Of a stretch of 15,614 nucleotides of DNA, positions 13,427-15,614 are shown piece by piece. This DNA comes from Lentisphaeria bacterium (lineage in GTDB: Bacteria > Verrucomicrobiota > Lentisphaeria > Victivallales > Victivallaceae). Positions within the stretch are counted from its first letter, which is position 1; every line of letters starts with the position of its first letter. Both the position numbers and the translations under genes were made by a program. Below the pieces are notes generated by a model that saw only the letters and a list, made by a program, of their open reading frames with translations, did not search any database and had not been told where the DNA came from. Location of the stretch: NCBI GenBank assembly GCA_018265615.1, contig JABLYX010000089.1, forward strand, positions 1 to 15,614, read 5' to 3'.

Positions 13427-15472
13427 ATGGAACAGCTCTCTCCCGGCGTGATCCGGCTGACTTTCGGGACCCCGGAAGCCGATACCCCCTCGAAACAGAT
13501 TTACGTCAGGCCGCCGGAGCACGAAGCGCTCGCGGCCATGCCGGAGGCGGAGTTCCCGTTCGGAGCCGATGCGATCCGCTTTTGCGTAAACGCGCGCGGC
13601 TGCCGCCTCGAGCTGCCGCTGTCGCCCGGGGAAGACATCTACGGGCTCGGGCTGAACCTCAAACGCCTCCGCCACACCGGTAAAAAACGCACGCTGCGGG
13701 TCAACAGCGACCCGGCCACCGACACCGGCGACAGCCACGCCCCCTGCCCGGTCTACTTCTCGACCGCCGGCTACGGCATCCTCGTCGACACGGCCCGTTA
13801 CGCAACGTTCTACTGCGGCGGAAATGAATTGCTCAGTTCGGAGGTAAAAACGGAAAGCGCCGGCAAAGTCCGCCTGACCGAAGCGGAGCTCTATGCCGCA
13901 AGGGAAGGCGCTTCCGCGCCGATGGTGATCGACATCCCGGCCGCGCACGGCGCGGATCTCTACCTCTTCGCCGGGCCGACGCTGCTCGACGCAGTGCGCC
14001 GCTACGTGCTCTACTCGGGCGGCGGCGCGTTCCCGCCGGAATGGGGGCTCGGCTGCCACTACCGCGCCTGCGGGACCTTCCATGCGGAGCAGGCGCTCGC
14101 GCTCGCGGCGGAGCTGCGTGAAAAACACATCCCGTGTGACATCTTCGGGCTCGAACCCGGTTGGCAGTCGCGTGCCTATTCGTGCAGCTACGTCTGGAGC
14201 CCGGAGCGGTTCCCGGAGCCGGAACCGTTCCTCGACAAGCTCCGGAAGCAGCATTTCAGAGTCAACCTCTGGGAACATGTGTTCACCCACCCGGAGGCGC
14301 CGTTCTACGAAGAGGTCCGCCCGTACTCCGGCGACTTCAAGGTGTGGAACGGGCTCGTGCCGGATTTCACGCTCGCCCCGGCCCGCAAGGCGTTCGGGAG
14401 TTACCATGCGGAGCGGCTGACAAAGCGCGGAATCAGCTGCTTCAAGCTTGACGAATGCGACAACTCGGACTTCATTTCAAGCCCGTGGTCGTTCCCGGAG
14501 TGTTCGGTTTTCCCCTCCGGCCACGACGGCGAAACCATGCACTCGATGCTCGGCAACCTCTATATGGAGGTGATCGGCCGCGCCTGCCGCGACGCGGGAA
14601 TCCGCACCTACGGCCTGGTCCGCAACGCGCACGCATTCGCCGCGCCGCAGCCGTTCGTGCTCTACAGCGACCTCTATGACCATGCGGAGTTCATCCGCGG
14701 CGTGGCGACCTCCGGTTTTTCGGGGATGCTCTGGACGCCGGAATTCCGGCACGCGACCTCCCCCGAGGACTACATCCGGCGGCTCCAGGCCATGGTGCTC
14801 TCACCGCAGATGCTGCTGAATATCTGGATGATGCCGAATCCGCCGTGGCGGCAGCTGGTCCGCGAGCGGAACGTGAAAAATGAGTTCTATCCGCCGGAAG
14901 AGCAAACCCGGCTTGAAACCCTGACCCGCGGGACGCTTGAGCTGCGCATGCGCTTCCTGCCGTACCTGTACGCCGCATTCGCGGCCTACCGTTTTGAAGG
15001 GACGCCGCCCTGCCGCGCGCTCGCAATGGATTATCCGCAGGACGAGCGGCTGCGCGAGGTCGATTACGCCTGGATGGCGGGCGAGAGCCTGCTCGTCGTG
15101 CCGTTCCGCGCCGGAATGACGGAGCTTGCGATGCCGCTCCCGCCGGGAACATGGCGCGATTTCCGCACCGGAGAACAGCACGAGACGGAAATACGGCTCG
15201 CACCGGAAATCGGCGAACTGCCGATCCTCGTGAAAGAGAACAGCATTGTCCCGCTCGCCGATCCGGTCGAATACGTCGAAGACGGCATGCAGTACCAACT
15301 GACCCTGCGCGTTTACGGCGACGCCCCGGAACCCGCGCGCCTCTTCGCGGATGACGGCTGGAGCTTCGGCTACGAAACGGCCGCCCCCGCATGGGGAACC
15401 GCGGACGCGGAGGGCAACCTCAGCGAAAACCTGAAGCAGCGCTACGCAGTGAAAGCCGTCGAACGCTTCTGA
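13427..15472 (+). CDS. Glycoside hydrolase family 31-type alpha-glycosidase
   Basis: A 681-residue retaining alpha-glycosidase without a signal peptide, so cytoplasmic. The start at 13427 (MEQLSPGVIRL) has AGAGGA 8 nt upstream; the open frame extends to 13295, but those 44 residues are not protein-like. Residues of about 1-200 form the N-terminal beta-sandwich (EDIYGLGLNLKRL, YFSTAGYGILVDT). The barrel follows: PPEWGLGCHYRACG, PCDIFGLEPGW and KRGISCFKLDECD with the probable nucleophile Asp342. After LVRNAH (Arg399), FSGMLWTPEFRHA aligns with the usual GLSG-FWGHDIGG, so the acid/base Asp appears to be Glu439. The C-terminal part is the usual beta domains. Family membership is clear, but the substrate (glucoside, galactoside, xyloside or other) cannot be assigned, and the altered site argues against a standard alpha-glucosidase. 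An operator-like palindrome upstream suggests sugar-responsive repression. Confidence 0.9.
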   Translation: MEQLSPGVIRLTFGTPEADTPSKQIYVRPPEHEALAAMPEAEFPFGADAIRFCVNARGCRLELPLSPGEDIYGLGLNLKRLRHTGKKRTLRVNSDPATDTGDSHAPCPVYFSTAGYGILVDTARYATFYCGGNELLSSEVKTESAGKVRLTEAELYAAREGASAPMVIDIPAAHGADLYLFAGPTLLDAVRRYVLYSGGGAFPPEWGLGCHYRACGTFHAEQALALAAELREKHIPCDIFGLEPGWQSRAYSCSYVWSPERFPEPEPFLDKLRKQHFRVNLWEHVFTHPEAPFYEEVRPYSGDFKVWNGLVPDFTLAPARKAFGSYHAERLTKRGISCFKLDECDNSDFISSPWSFPECSVFPSGHDGETMHSMLGNLYMEVIGRACRDAGIRTYGLVRNAHAFAAPQPFVLYSDLYDHAEFIRGVATSGFSGMLWTPEFRHATSPEDYIRRLQAMVLSPQMLLNIWMMPNPPWRQLVRERNVKNEFYPPEEQTRLETLTRGTLELRMRFLPYLYAAFAAYRFEGTPPCRALAMDYPQDERLREVDYAWMAGESLLVVPFRAGMTELAMPLPPGTWRDFRTGEQHETEIRLAPEIGELPILVKENSIVPLADPVEYVEDGMQYQLTLRVYGDAPEPARLFADDGWSFGYETAAPAWGTADAEGNLSENLKQRYAVKAVERF

Positions 15473-15555
15473 TCTGAAATTCCGATGCACGCACGGGTCT
15501 GAAAGAAAAATCTGTCAGCTTCATTTCGTATTCGGCAAGACAGCAGCAAAAAAAA

Positions 15556-15561
15556 TATAAT
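15556..15561 (+). promoter_or_regulatory. Possible -10 box for the next gene
   Basis: A perfect TATAAT sits in an A-rich stretch about 50 nt upstream of the ATG at 15611. No convincing -35 box is seen at the usual distance, so this is tentative. The 138 bp after the GH31 stop hold no clear terminator hairpin. Confidence 0.35.
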
Positions 15562-15610
15562 GTCGATGACGACGACTTTCACCGATACGGTGTTCCCGCA
15601 GGAGGCGGAA

Positions 15611-15614
15611 ATGG
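15611..15614 (+). CDS. Start of a further gene, cut by the window end
   Basis: An ATG at 15611 is preceded by GGAGG at the right distance (15601-15605) and by a TATAAT box about 50 nt upstream. An in-frame ATG at 15560 also stays open but lacks a ribosome site and overlaps the TATAAT box. Only the start codon is visible, so nothing can be said about the product. Confidence 0.4.

Noticed and set aside
15560..15610. Earlier in-frame ATG for the gene at the window end
   Set aside because: It has no ribosome site and its ATG overlaps a TATAAT box; the ATG at 15611 has GGAGG at the right distance.

Overview
The window is GC-rich and densely coded, and looks like a Lentisphaerota (Victivallis-like) chromosome or a close relative in the Planctomycetota/Verrucomicrobiota group. 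The main clue is a pseudopilin-like protein with a textbook FTLIELLVVIAIIAILA prepilin segment and a C-terminal H-X9-DG motif. Such proteins are strongly expanded in these phyla. Its neighbours are secreted glycoside hydrolases and a LacI-type regulator, a typical setting. The assignment is inferred from sequence character, without a database search.

Layout. (1) 1-53: a tRNA-Gly(GCC) on the minus strand, cut by the window edge, with a plausible promoter. (2) 115-1135, minus: two tandem paralogous secreted proteins with paired CxxC motifs. Each has its reading frame broken just after the second CxxC, so both are called degraded genes. They diverge from (3) 1214-4146, plus: a lipoprotein of unknown function, a NifS-like cysteine desulfurase and quinolinate synthase NadA. 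The last two overlap and form a coherent pair, because NadA needs a [4Fe-4S] cluster. (4) 4161-4195: a strong hairpin between convergent genes. (5) 4219-8229, minus: a carbohydrate operon read as a small secreted accessory-domain protein, a 920-residue secreted putative glycoside hydrolase, and the H-X9-DG pseudopilin. The operon is divergent from a LacI-family regulator at 8387-9355. (6) 9341-13280, minus: YjbQ, a PilT-like ATPase with a long extra N-terminal region, a standard PilT, and signal peptidase I. (7) 13427-15472, plus: a cytoplasmic GH31-type glycosidase with a LacI-type operator-like palindrome at its promoter. The start of another gene lies at the window end.

How the parts may work together (inference). 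The secreted hydrolase and its accessory domain would act on a polysaccharide outside the cytoplasm, and the GH31 enzyme would act on imported fragments. Both may be under LacI-type control. The regulator next to the operon lacks the usual hinge-helix sequence. The pilus motor ATPases and signal peptidase form a separate export/surface module.

No CRISPR array, insertion sequence, phage gene or obvious defence system is visible. The points most worth a second look are the accessory domain present both alone and fused to the hydrolase, the odd GH31 active site, the candidate operators, the PilT paralog with a repeat-bearing N-terminal region, and the broken tandem CxxC proteins.
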